Source: Annulohypoxylon bovei var. microspora (lineage: Eukaryota; Ascomycota; Sordariomycetes; Xylariales; Hypoxylaceae). Taken from it: a stretch of DNA of 31,320 bases. The stretch covers positions 1 to 31,320 of the forward strand of contig MU405441.1 of assembly GCA_022836615.1 (NCBI GenBank). Direction: 5' to 3'. Of the stretch, positions 1-10,740 are shown in pieces; positions within the stretch are counted from its first letter, which is position 1; each line of letters begins with the position of its first letter. The position numbers and the translations under genes were made by a program. Below the pieces are notes generated by a model, which saw only the letters and a list, made by a program, of their open reading frames with translations, was not told where the DNA came from and did no database searches.

Positions 1-317
1 CGGGGGTTAGACCGGGGGTTAGATCAGTGGTTTGAAGGGTGGCTAAACGGGAGGCCCAGCGGGTGGCTTAGGGGTTCGATAAGGGGTGGCTTACGAGGTG
101 GTTACGGGTGGTTCAACGGTCGGTTAGACGGGTGGCAGCACGGGTGGCTAAAGGGGAGGCTTAAAGGGTGGCTAGATGGGTACGCGAACCGCTAGCCGGA
201 TGGTGGTGAGTTGTTTTGTCGCATGGTAAAAGAAACAAAAGTGGGAGATCGAGGAATCGAACCATCGACTTTCGGCTAAACTCGGGATATTGTGCCACCC
301 GAACGGGTGGCCTCGCG
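1..317 (+). mobile_element. Helentron-like repeat unit, copy 0 (3' part only)
   Basis: This is the right-hand part of a repeat unit that begins before the window. It consists of G-rich minisatellite (GGGTGGCTTAA-like words, about 1-200) followed by the conserved right end. The right end has the subterminal arm TAAACTCGGG (277-286), then a perfect 8-bp hairpin GCCACCCG-AA-CGGGTGGC (294-311), then the terminus CTCGCG. Positions 1-200 match 2440-2600 closely, so it belongs to the same family as copies 1 and 2. Three bases (TTG) separate it from the next copy, which starts TACCCGAG at 321. No coding capacity is seen. The orientation shown takes the hairpin end as 3'. Confidence 0.75.
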
Positions 318-320
318 TTG

Positions 321-1630
321 TACCCGAGTTTAACGAGGGTAATTGAACGGGAAGAACTTTGATATGTTTTTTTTCTCCATGGTCCTTATTAAAAATCTCC
401 TATCGCGGTAATTCTGTATCTCCGGCGCTAAAAGTTCGTAAACCCTGTTATCTCCTAGAAGGCCGTTATATCCATAACAATTGATTGGGTGCATTGTCTC
501 GGAGGTGGGTCCATCTTAGAGCTTTTAACTAATCAAATCCATAGGTTTCAGCTTTTGAGGTGGTTCGTTTGCAAGAAGGTGGTTTTCGATAAGATTTAAT
601 TTTTCCAAAACGAAAAGCTTATCAAAAGCTAACTGTCGCGTACAAATCAGCGTTTAACAGCAATAAATTGATTACCTAAAATGTTTACGTAATTAACTTA
701 GCATAGATAAAAAAGACCCTTAAGTTGGGTGATTAAGTAATCCCTGAGAAGGTGGCCAAGCTGTTAGAAAGGGGGTTATAAGTGGCCACAAGTAACTAAA
801 CAAGTGGTTTAACAGCCGGGGGTGGCAGGGTGGTTACGGGTGGCAAAACAGGAGACTCCATGGCGTTTAATGGGTGGTGAACCAGGGATTAAACAAATGG
901 TTATATGGAAGGCTTAAGGGGTGGATTGATAGGTGGCTAATCAGATATTTAAATCGGGAGAGGCTACAGGGAATACAATGGGTGGTTCGACCGAGGGTTT
1001 AACAGGGGTTCAACAAGACAAATAGCTAAACGAATGTGTGGTTCAACAAGTGGCTAAAGGGGAGGCTTAACGAATAAAAAGACAAGTAATTAAACCCATG
1101 GTTTAACGGGGGTTATACAGATGGTTAAAAAGGTGGCTACGGGTGGCTATAGGTGGTTTAACAAGGGCTAAACCAGGGGTTAAACCAGTAGTTTAAAAGG
1201 TGGCTAAACGGGAGGTCCGGCGGGTAGCTTAAGGATTTAATAAGGGGTAGCTTAAGGGTTTAATAAGAGGTGGCTTAAGGGGTGGTTTAAGGGGTGGTTT
1301 AATGGGGGTTATACAAATGGTTAGAAAGATGGTTTAACAGGGATTAAACCAGAGGTTAAACCAGTGGTTTAAAAGATGGTTAAACGGGAGGTCCGGCAGG
1401 TGACTTAAGGGTTCGATAAGGGATAGCTTAAGGGTTCGATAAGAGGTGGCTTAGGGGTTCGATAAGCGGTGGCTTAAAGGGTGGTTAGATAAATGCGCGA
1501 ACCGCCAGCTAGAAGGTGGTAAGCTATTTCGTCGCATAATAAAAGAAATAAAAATGGGAGATCGAAGAATCGAACCATCAACCTCCGGCTAAACTCGGGA
1601 TATTGTGCCACCCGAACGGGTGGCTTCGCG
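321..1630 (+). mobile_element. Helentron-like repeat unit, copy 1 (complete, 1310 bp)
   Basis: This is a complete unit running from TACCCGAGTTTA to the hairpin end GCCACCCG-AA-CGGGTGGC followed by TTCGCG. Its length of 1310 bp is exactly that of the RIP-mutated copy at 4181-5490. The first 450 bp are complex sequence; the rest is dominated by G-rich minisatellite with variants such as GGGTGGTTTAACGGG and AAGGGTTCGATAAG. The 10-bp arm CCCGAGTTTA near the left end is inverted near the right end, giving asymmetric terminal inverted repeats. Compared with copy 2 it carries many extra C-to-T and G-to-A changes, so it looks mildly RIP-mutated. It has no open frame longer than noise, so it would be non-autonomous. 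Calling it Helentron/Helitron2-like is an inference from end structure. Confidence 0.7.
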
Positions 1631-2713
1631 TACGGGTAAAGCTTTGGTGTGTTTTTTTTTCTCCATGGTCCTTATCAAAAATCTCCTATCGCGGTAATCC
1701 CGGATCTCCGGCGCTAAAAAGTGTGTAAACTCCGTTATCTCCCAAGAGGCCGTTAAGTCCACGACGATTGATTGGGTGCATCGTCTCGCAGGTGGGACCA
1801 TCTCAGAGCTTTTGACCAATCAGACAACGTATCTTAGCTTTCGAGGTGGTCCGTTCGCGAGAGGGTGGCTTTCGACAAGATTCAGTTTTTCAGAAACGAA
1901 AAGCTTGTCAAAAGCTGGCTCTCGCGCACGGACCAGATGGGTGGCAGCCCTGACGAATTGATTACCTAAGGCGATTACGTAATTGATTCAGCACACGTAA
2001 AAGACCCCTGAAGCTGGGTGACTAAGCAACCCCCGAGAGGGTGGCCAAGGCGTTAGAAAGGTGGCTACGGGTGGCCACGGGTGGCAAGACGGGGGGTGTA
2101 ACGGGTGGTTAGAAGGATGGTTGAGCCGGGGGTTAGAAGGGTGGCTTAAGCCTTAAGGGGTGGCTAAAGGGGTGGCTACGGGTGGTTTAAAGGGTGGCTA
2201 AACAGGAGGTCCGGCGGGTGGTTGGATGGGTGGTTAAGCCGGGGGAAACGGGAGGCTCAACGGGGGATACACGGGTAGGTAGATGGGTGGCTAGAAGGGT
2301 GCTTGATCGGGTGGCTACACGGGTGGCTACGAGTGGTTCAACGGGGGATACACGGGTGGTTAGACGGGTGGCTTCACGGGTGGCTTAAGGGGTGGTATAA
2401 GGGGTGGTTAATCGGGTGGATGGTTTAACGGGTGGTTTAACGGGGGTTAGACCGGGGGTTAGATCAGTGGTTTGAAGAGTGGCTAGATGGGAGGCCCGGC
2501 GGGTGGCTTAAGGGTTCGATAAGGGGTGGCTTACGGGGTGGTTACGGGTGGCAGCACGGGTGGCTAAAGGGGAGGCTTAAAGGGTGGTTAAACGGGTGCG
2601 CGAACAGTGGTTTTGTCGGATGAGAAAAGAAAAAAAGTGGGAGATCGAGGAATCGAACCATCGACCCCCGGCTAAACTCGGGATATTGTGCCACCCGAAC
2701 GGGTGGCCTCGCG
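1631..2713 (+). mobile_element. Helentron-like repeat unit, copy 2 (1083 bp, left end shortened)
   Basis: This is a third unit, directly abutting copy 1 head to tail. Its left end starts TACGGGTAAAG and seems to lack roughly 25 bp relative to copy 1. It keeps the CTCCATGG and ATCTCCTATCGCGG blocks, the minisatellite and the hairpin end, which terminates in CTCGCG. It is the least mutated copy and so the best guide to the ancestral sequence. Unrelated sequence (TATTACTGTATCGC) follows immediately. Translations through it are low-complexity Gly/Arg/Val/Thr strings from the repeat and are not genes. Confidence 0.65.
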
Positions 2714-2726
2714 TATTACTGTATCG

Positions 2727-2900
2727 CACTATATATCCAACTATCCCCTCAATTGATTACCTAAGCATTTTACACTGGTTGTGGCCTGTGATCGATATTG
2801 ATTATGGGGGATTCTGCTGAAACCACCTCGTCGACTAGGTCGGACCACCTGTCGGAGTTTAGCTCGGACCACCTCCTAGGGTCCGAGCTAGCTCCGAAAA
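2727..2900 (+). repeat. Large inverted repeat, left arm
   Basis: This arm contains CACTATA, CTATCCCCTCA, three copies of TCGGACCACCT and GCTCCGAAAA. These reappear in the same order, inverted, at 12,160-12,286. The best block is 29 bp at 2822-2850, matching the reverse complement of 12,207-12,235 with one difference. The arms bracket the whole AT-rich block. A possible 5-bp duplication TATTA lies outside each arm (2714-2718 and 12,293-12,297), but the outer ends do not align cleanly, so this is weak. Confidence 0.6.
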
Positions 2901-3268
2901 TGATTAAATATTAAATAAATTCATAGCGCCACGGTTTTAATTATTATATAAATAAACTTTATACCATTCGAAAGCTAGTTTTTTAATGGTTTTAATGAAT
3001 TAAGTTGCACGAAATTTGAGTGATTATTCATTAAGTTATTTTTAAGTATAATTTTAAAGATAATATATAAATAATGTTATAAGTCGTTATTTTAGCGAGC
3101 TTAAACCAGTATTTGGGAATTTCGTTTATACCTTTTTAACCACATTATTTTTTAACTAATTAAACGCGTTATATCTTTTTTTTTACCTCACCCCACGAAT
3201 TTTTAAAGTTTAATTTAAAAACCAATGGTTTTTAATTTTATTATTTATTATTTTAAAAAAAACCTTAC

Positions 3269-3463
3269 TTTTTAATCGACTTTTAATCGACCTTTTAATC
3301 GACTTTTTAATCGACTTTTTAATCGTATAATTAATAATATATTTTTTAAATAAATAATAATTTATATATTAAAAATATTTATTAATTTTCTTTTAAATTT
3401 ATATAACTTTTAAATCGCGGTTTAAATCGCGGTTTAAGTCGCGTTTTAAATCGCGCATCGCGT
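3269..3463. repeat. Short degenerate tandem repeats in AT-rich DNA
   Basis: There are two clusters. At 3269-3325, AATCG recurs five times at 10-13 bp spacing within T-rich sequence. At 3411-3463, AAATCGCG recurs about four times. Both look like minisatellites mutated down to their CpG-containing cores. No function is evident. Confidence 0.6.
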
Positions 3464-4086
3464 TTTTTAATAAAAATGTTAACATAATATTAATTATAAT
3501 AAATTAACACACGAATAATTTAAACGTAAAATTATTTAAAATAAATTAAATATAAAGGAATTAATTAATAAATATATTTCGCAAGTTTACCGGTTTTTTT
3601 TAATTATATGGTGGTGGTTTTTATAAAAGGTTTTTTTATAAAAAAAATAATGGTCGTAATATCGGTTTAAATTAATTTTTATACACGTTAAATTAATTAA
3701 AAAAGTTTTAAAAATAATTACAAGGTTTATATAAAGCATAATATATTTAATTTTATTATTTTAAAAAACGTTATATAAATTATAATAATATCGTAATTAA
3801 AAACGTTATTAAATTTTTTTAAAAAATTTCGATTTTAAATACGTATTTTAACGTCGGATTTTTTCGCGTAAAAAAATAATCGTAAGTGTTATTAATATAC
3901 GAATTTTTTTAAACCCATTTATATTTAAACCACAATTCGAAAAACGCCACGCTTTAACCTTATAAATACATTAATATAAACCAAAACACGGACCATGGCC
4001 GTTAAAACCATGTGGTTAAAACGGGCGCGGGCGGGCGTAACTTGCTCGTTTTTCGAATTATAAGTTAAATTCGTTGAAATAAATAA

Positions 4087-4180
4087 ATCGAAAACTTAAA
4101 AAATTAATTAAAGTAAAAATTAACGTAAACTTACATTATAATTATAAATATAATAAACGTAAGTTTTTATAATAAAATTA
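4087..4180 (+). repeat. Left LTR, first part
   Basis: Aligns with 10,741-10,834 of the right LTR. Both contain ACTTAAAAAATTAATT near the start and an AAGTTTT.ATAATAAA.TTA segment at the end. It is interrupted after A4180 by the 1310-bp insertion and resumes at 5491. The exact start is uncertain by a few bases. Confidence 0.75.
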
Positions 4181-5490
4181 TACCCGAGTTTAATAAAAAT
4201 AATTAAACGGGAAAAACTTTAATATATTTTTTTTCTTTATGATTTTTATTAAAAATTTTTTATCGTAATAATTTTATATTTTTAACGTTAAAAGTTTATA
4301 AACCCCGTTATTTTTTAAAAAGCCATTATATTTATAATAATTAATTAAATACATCGTTTTAAAAGTAAATTTATTTTAAAGTTTTTAATTAATTAAATCC
4401 ATAAATCTTAACTTTTAAAATAATCCGTTCGTAAAAAAATAATTTTTAATAAAATTTAATTTTTTTAAAATAAAAAACTTATTAAAAATTAATTATCGCG
4501 TATAAACCAACGTTTAATAATAATGAATTAATTATTTAAAATATTTACGTAATTAATTTAATATAAATAAAAAAAACCTTTAAATTAAATAATTAAATAA
4601 CCTTTAAAAAAGTGGTTAAACTATTAAAAAAAAAGTTATAAATGGTTATAAGTAATTAAATAAATGGTTTAATAATTAAAAATAATAAAGTAATTATAAG
4701 TAATAAAACGAGAAATTCCACAACGTTTAATAAATGATAAACCAAGGATTAAATAAATGATTATATAAAAAGTTTAAAAGGTAAATTAATAAATAATTAA
4801 TCGAATATTTAAATTAAAGGAAATTATAAAAAATATAATAAATAATTTAATTAAAAGTTTAATAAAAGTTTAATAAAACGGGTAATTAAACGAATATATA
4901 ATTTAATAAATGATTAAAAAAGAAGCTTAACGAATAAAAAAATAAATAATTAAACCCATGGTTTAATAAAAGTTATATAAATGATTAAAAAAGTAATTAC
5001 AAATGGTTATAAATGGTTTAATAAAAGTTAAATTAAAAGTTAAATTAATAATTTAAAAAATGGTTAAATAAAAAGTTTAACGGGTGGTTTAAAAGTTTAA
5101 TAAAAAATAACTTAAAAATTTAATAAAAAATGGCTTAAAAAATGGTTTAAAAGGTGGTTTAATAAAGGTTATATAAATGGTTAAAAAGGTGGTTTAATAA
5201 AGGTTAAATTAAAAATTAAATTAATGGTTTAAAAAATGGTTAAATAAAAGGTCCGGTAAATGGTTTAAAAGTTTAATAAAAAATGGCTTAAAGGTTTAAT
5301 AAAGGATAATTTAAAGGTTCGATAAACGGTGGCTTAAAAGGTGGTTAAATAAATGCGCGAACCGTTAATTAAAAAGTGGTGAATTATTTCGTCGCATAAT
5401 AAAAGAAATAAAAATAAAAGATTAAAAAATCGAACCATCGACTTCCGGTTAAACTCGGGATATTATGCCACCCGAATAAGTGGCTTCGCG
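4181..5490 (+). mobile_element. Helentron-like unit, RIP-mutated copy inside the left LTR (1310 bp)
   Basis: Starts TACCCGAGTTTA and ends TTCGCG, and aligns along its whole length with copy 1 at 321-1630. The length is identical (1310 bp) and the differences seen are transitions typical of RIP. For example, the block TCTCCTATCGCGG at the left becomes TTTTTTATCGTAA. The right-end sequence ACTCGGGATAT and the CCACCCG arm survive, while the partner hairpin arm is decayed (AAGTGGC). The right LTR at 10,823-10,850 shows the uninterrupted target, so the junctions are exact: between A4180 and T5491, or one base to the right, with no target-site duplication. Confidence 0.8.
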
Positions 5491-5697
5491 TTAATAATTT
5501 TAAATAAGTCGTAAAAATTATTAAAACATATATAAAAGAAATTTCCATATTAATTAATTTAATTTATATTTTTAAATATAAATATTATAATTTTAAAAAT
5601 AAAAGATTATTATTTTTTTTTTTTTTCATTAATAAAAATAACTTTATTTTTAATTTTATATAATATAAATTTACCGTTATTTATAAAAATTATTACA
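5491..5697 (+). repeat. Left LTR, second part
   Basis: Continues the LTR after the nested insertion and aligns with 10,835-11,043, including TTAATTTTATATAATATAA and the end ATTATTACA (ATTATTATA in the right LTR). A terminal CA, changed to TA in the right copy, is what RIP of a canonical LTR end would give. A primer binding site immediately after it is not recognisable. Confidence 0.7.
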
Positions 5698-7869
5698 TAT
5701 TTTTATTAATTATTTTTTAATTAATAAAAGTTTTCGAAAAAACGTTTATTATATTAAATAATAATTTAATATATAAATATTTTTTAAATAATAAATAATT
5801 AAAACTTTATAATATTTATTATTTTTTATTAATACGATTTAAATATATATAAACTTTTCGATAATTTTTTTAATAATTTTATAATTAATTTATTAAGTAA
5901 TTTTAATTCGTTTTACGAAATTAAAAAAATAATTTTAATTAAAAATAAATATTTAATTTAAATTAATAAATAAAAGGATTTTTTAATATACGTGGTTATA
6001 TTAAATTTTTTCATTTTAAAAAATATAATACATTTTAAATCGGAAAAAAATAAATGTTTAAAAATTATATTTTCGGTTCCGGTTAAAAAACGGTAACGTT
6101 TAATATAATGGTTTAATACGAAAAAGTTTAATAAATTATATAATAATAAAGCTTTTATTTAAATTTTAATTAAAAAATTCGAAAATAAATAATCGATTTA
6201 AATTATTTATTAAAACTTAATTAAAATGCGTTAAAATATTTTTTAATATTTTAACGATTTTTTTATTAATTTTAAAAATAAGTTAATTTTAATTAATAAA
6301 TTAAATTAAAAAGGGAAAAATAAAATTAATTATATTAATACGAGGTTAAATAATAAATTAAAGAATATTTTTATAATAAAAAAATTAAATAAAAAAAATT
6401 ATAATAAATAAATGGTTAAAGTTAACGACGTAATGATTAAAATAAAAAAAATATCGGATTATAAAAAAAAAATAACCGTTTTACGACCATTTAATACGAA
6501 AAAACATTTAATTAAAAGGTTATTAATTTTATTAATATAATAATTATTTAAAAATAAAAATTAAAATTCGATAAAAACGGAAATATAATTATAAGTAAAG
6601 TAAATTATATAATTTTAATCGTTACGATAATTATAACGATAAATTAAATAAATAATTTACGTTAAAATAATAATAATTTATTAAAAATATAATAAAAATT
6701 AAATTAAAAGTTTAAGAAATTTAAAAAAAAAAGTAAATATACCCGTTATATAAAAATAAAGTATTTTATAATAATTTATTCGTTGTTTCGAATTACATTT
6801 TAACCGGATTACGGCAACGGAAATAACATGTTATAAATAATTATTATAAAAATTTAAAATAATCGGAATATTAAAAATAATTACGAATTATTAAAATATT
6901 TAAAAAACAAATAATTTTTAAACGAAATTACGTTTAAAAGTTAATATTAAAATTTATAAATATTAAAAAAACTTTAAATAAAATATATATTATTTTTTTT
7001 TAATTAAAATCTTATTAAACGGATAAAAATTTATTAATACGTTTATAAATTTAAAATGTTTAATATATTTAACATTTAATAAAAAATTTATACGATAAAT
7101 AAAATTATTACGTATATTTATTTAAAAAAAAAATTAAAATTAATTAAAAATAAGGAATTTTATACGATTAATACGTTTATATATGCGGAAATTAATATAA
7201 ATGGTAAAAAAAAACGGATATAAAGTTATATTATTTTAAATTTCGCGTTTTTTTTAATATTAAGAAAATTATAAATGGAATGGAACGACGTTATTTATAA
7301 AACGAAAAAAAGGTCGATTAAAATAAATTTAAAAAAATACGGCTTAATAATATATAAAAAAAATTAAAATATTATTTAAACATTTTATAACGTTAAAATA
7401 AAGTATTTATAAATTAAAAAAATTAAATATATAATAAAAAATGTGTTTTTAATATTTATAACTTAAAAAAAAAACGTTAATATAAAAAAAATAATAAAAA
7501 CGTTTAAATTTTTAATGTTATTATATGAAATATTAATATCGCATTAAAAAAAAAAAAAAACTTACGATTAATTAAATTTAAAAAACGTTATTTAATAAAT
7601 TAAAAAATTAAGTCGAAAACTTTTTAAACGATAAAAATATAACGTTATTATTATTAAAATTAAGGTTAAATACCAAAGTTAATTTATAAAAAAACGATTA
7701 AAAAAAAAAAAGTTTTATAAAAGTTTTTATATAATATATTAAAAAAAAAGTTTTTAATATTATAAAAAACCTTAATAAACTTATTAAATAAAAGATAAAT
7801 TAAAGTTAATAATTTATTAAAAAAAGCATTAATATTATTTATAAAAAAATTAAAAAACGGCTTTTAATT

Positions 7870-8640
7870 TTATATAAATTATAAAGCTTTTAACATTATT
7901 TTAACACGCGATTATTACCCGTTATTATTAATTAAAAAAACCTTATAATTTTTTTATAAAATTAAATAATTAATTAAAATTAACGTTAAAACCGTATTTT
8001 ATAAATTATAAATAAAAAAAAAAATAAATAAAAAACCGTTTTTTGCATTTAATTTAAAGCTTTTAAATGGTTAATTATATTTTTTAAATTATATAAAACG
8101 TTAACGGCGTTTTAACGTTATATTAATAAAATTTTATTTAATTTTTTAAATAATTATTCTTTAATATATATAAATAACGTAATAATTTATTTAAATAAAT
8201 TTTATAAAAATTATATAAATAAAATTAAAATAATATTAAAACGTTTTAATAACGTTAATTTAAAATTAAACTTTTTTAAATGTTTTTTTACCGTAAAAGA
8301 AATTAAATATTTAAATTTTATTATTATAATAAAAGAAAAGATTAAAATAAACTTTAATAAAATTATAATTATTAAAAAATAAAAATTATTTACGAATATA
8401 TAAAAAATTCGCAGCTTTTTAAAGTTCGCGAATTTTTATAAAACGTTTATCGAAAAATTTAATAAATTAATTACTTTTTTAATTACTTTAATAAAAAAAA
8501 AGGTCCTTTTTAAATGAAGGTAAAAAATAAACGCAACGTTCGAAAAATTAAAACACTTATTTATTACCGCATTAATTTTAATTTATTAAAACTTTAATCG
8601 AAAAATATATTTAAAAGCGGATTATTTAAAATAAGTTTTA
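7870..8640 (+). pseudogene. Ty3/gypsy reverse transcriptase and RNase H start, RIP-degraded
   Basis: Conceptual reading on the plus strand gives RDYYPLLLIKKTL from 7907, matching the RT segment R-x-RYPLPLI-x-ETL of fungal gypsy elements. After a frame change it gives YINNVIIYLNKFY from 8167, where the catalytic YIDD has become YINN. From about 8278 it reads KCFFTVKEIKYLNFII, then FLKFANFY with a following FK segment, which is the RT-to-RNase H connection, and ends with LKAD at the RNase H start. Multiple stops interrupt it. No function is possible. The GAC-to-AAC change in the catalytic dyad is the expected RIP outcome. Confidence 0.8.
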
Positions 8641-9599
8641 AAAGTTTACTTTTTATAAAAAAATTATAATAAAATATTAAAGTTTATAATTTATTATTTA
8701 ATAAAATTATTATTAATTAAATATAATTATAAAATATATAATAAAAAGTTTTTAACGATCGTTAAATTAATAAAAACATGGTAAAAGAAATTATAAAAGG
8801 TGGTTAAACCTTTTATAATTTTTATAAATTATAAAAACTTAAAATATTTTATAATTATTTATAAATTAAATAAACGTTAAATACGTTAAAAATAAATTTT
8901 ATTAAAATTTAACTTTATTATGAAATATCGGGTCGGTAAAAAAGTAAAATAATTTAATGTTTTATTAAAATAAAGTTAAAATATTTTAATAAATTAAAAA
9001 AATAAAAAAGTGGTAAATCGTATGTAACGTTTATTTAAATAAAAATAATTATTTTTAATAAAAACAACGATAATAAATATTTAAATATTTTTAATGAATG
9101 TTATTAAAGTGTTAAAAAAAAGGGTAATATTAAATTAAAACTTTATAATTATATTTATTAAAGAAAAAATCTTTTATAATAAAAATTTATAAGTTTTATA
9201 AAATTAAAAGGTCGTTAAAAATACGAACTTTAAAACGATTTATAAAGTTATTAATAAAAGCGATTATTATTTTTCGTTAATTTTTAAAAATTATAAAGTT
9301 TTAATTATTAAATATAATTTAAATAATAAAGGAATTATATTATTTAAAAAACGAATGTAAATATTAAATTAAAAGTTTTTTAAAACGATTATAATTTAAA
9401 ATATTTACGATTTTTATGTTACGGGTTATTTAAAAAAAAATAATATTATTACGATTATTTTAAAATCCTTTTATTAATTAATTATAAAATAAAATATATA
9501 AAAGTTTTATAAGAATTATAATGTTTATAATTAAATTTACGTTTAATAAACTTAACGAAAAAAATTATTAAAATCTTTATTTATTTTTAATTATTATTT

Positions 9600-9700
9600 T
9601 TTAAAATTATTTATCGATTTTATAATAAAAATATTAATAAAAAAAAAAAAAAACCCTCGGTATTTAATAATGGTTATTTACCGGTTATTTAAATAAGTTT
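9600..9700 (+). pseudogene. Integrase core remnant (gypsy)
   Basis: The plus-strand reading gives LFIDFI near 9606, corresponding to the first catalytic Asp segment of gypsy integrase cores (L-x-x-DF-[IV]). About 15 codons later comes RYLIMVIYRLFK, which lines up with the family pattern RYDAILVVVDRLTK. It lies downstream of the RT remnant, as expected for Ty3/gypsy and not for Ty1/copia. Stops and substitutions show it is dead. The zinc-binding HHCC part was not recognised with confidence. Confidence 0.6.
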
Positions 9701-10489
9701 TATTAAAAATAATAAATATTATAAAAGTTAAAACGTATGTTATAAAGCTTATATATATTTACGTTAAATATTACGGCCTTTTTATAACGATAATATTAAA
9801 CCGAAAAAATAATTAAATAAACACATTTTAAATAAAATTTTATAAATTAATAAAAATAATATAACGTTTATTTATTATTTTTAACTTAAAAATTAATAAG
9901 TTTATAAAAAAAATAAATTAAAAAATATAAATATATTTATAATATTTCTTAACTTACATATAATTTAATTAATTAAAAATGTTATTTATAATAATAATAA
10001 TAATTAATAATTAAAATATAATAATTAAATTAAACCTTTTTTATATAATATATAAATATTACGTACATTTAATCGAATAAATTATTAATAAAACTTTAAG
10101 CAAATTATTTAAAAAATAAAAGGTTATAAATTTTATAATTAAAATTAAAAAAATTAATAAATATATTTAAATTATTATAATTATAATTTAAAAATATATA
10201 AAATGTATAATAAATTAATCCCGATTAAAAAACTTTAAATATAAAGTAAATAATAAGGTTTAATTAAATTTAAAAAATATTATAATATTATAATTTAAAA
10301 AGAAATTTTTTTAATTATATGTAAAATATAAAATAATTAAAGTAATTAATTTTTATATAATAAAATTAAACGTATTTATAAAAATTTAATTACGATTTTA
10401 TATCGAATTATTTAAATTAATAATTATAAATTTATTATTATTTTAAATATAAAATAATATTTAATTATTATTTTTTATTAATTAAAACG

Positions 10490-10610
10490 GCGAAAATTTC
10501 GAATATATTATTAAAAAAATTTTACGATTAAAAAGTAAATATAAAAAATAAAGTATATATAAAATAATATTAATTAAATAAAAAAGTTATGTAAAATTAA
10601 TGTAAAAGCT
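10490..10610 (+). pseudogene. Chromodomain-like remnant at the 3' end of pol
   Basis: The plus-strand reading FEYIIKKILRLKSKYKK, followed after a stop by SIYKIILIK, resembles the chromodomain pattern FEVE-K-IL-x-R-x-x-R-x-x-x-YLVKW-x-GY seen at the C-terminus of fungal chromoviruses. It sits just before the right LTR, which is the usual location. The identification is tentative because the sequence is heavily RIP-mutated. Confidence 0.45.
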
Positions 10611-10740
10611 TTAAAAAAAATTAAAAAATATAAAAGTTTTAAAGACATTTTATTAACGATTTAAGGTAAAAAATAAAATGGGTAAAAAAGTTTTTATAAT
10701 TATAAGCCTTAAAAAATAAAAAAAAAAAATATTATTATAA

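Noticed and set aside
236..300. tRNA gene on the minus strand
   Set aside because: The B box and CCCA-like end are present, but the span is too short, the T-stem mismatches, and no A box or matching acceptor 5' half was found.
1..2713. CRISPR-like array or rDNA spacer
   Set aside because: Repeat words vary in length and order without unique spacers, the host is a eukaryote, and no rRNA sequence is present.
2751..2765. 15-bp identity between 1956-1970 (array unit) and 2751-2765 (inverted repeat arm)
   Set aside because: Single short AT-rich match without flanking similarity. It could be chance or a recombination scar, and was not enough to link the two elements.
1589..2820. Several 60-78 codon open frames in the G-rich array
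   Set aside because: They translate the minisatellite (Gly/Thr/Arg/Val strings) or the repeat's complex segment, and are not kept open in the other copies.
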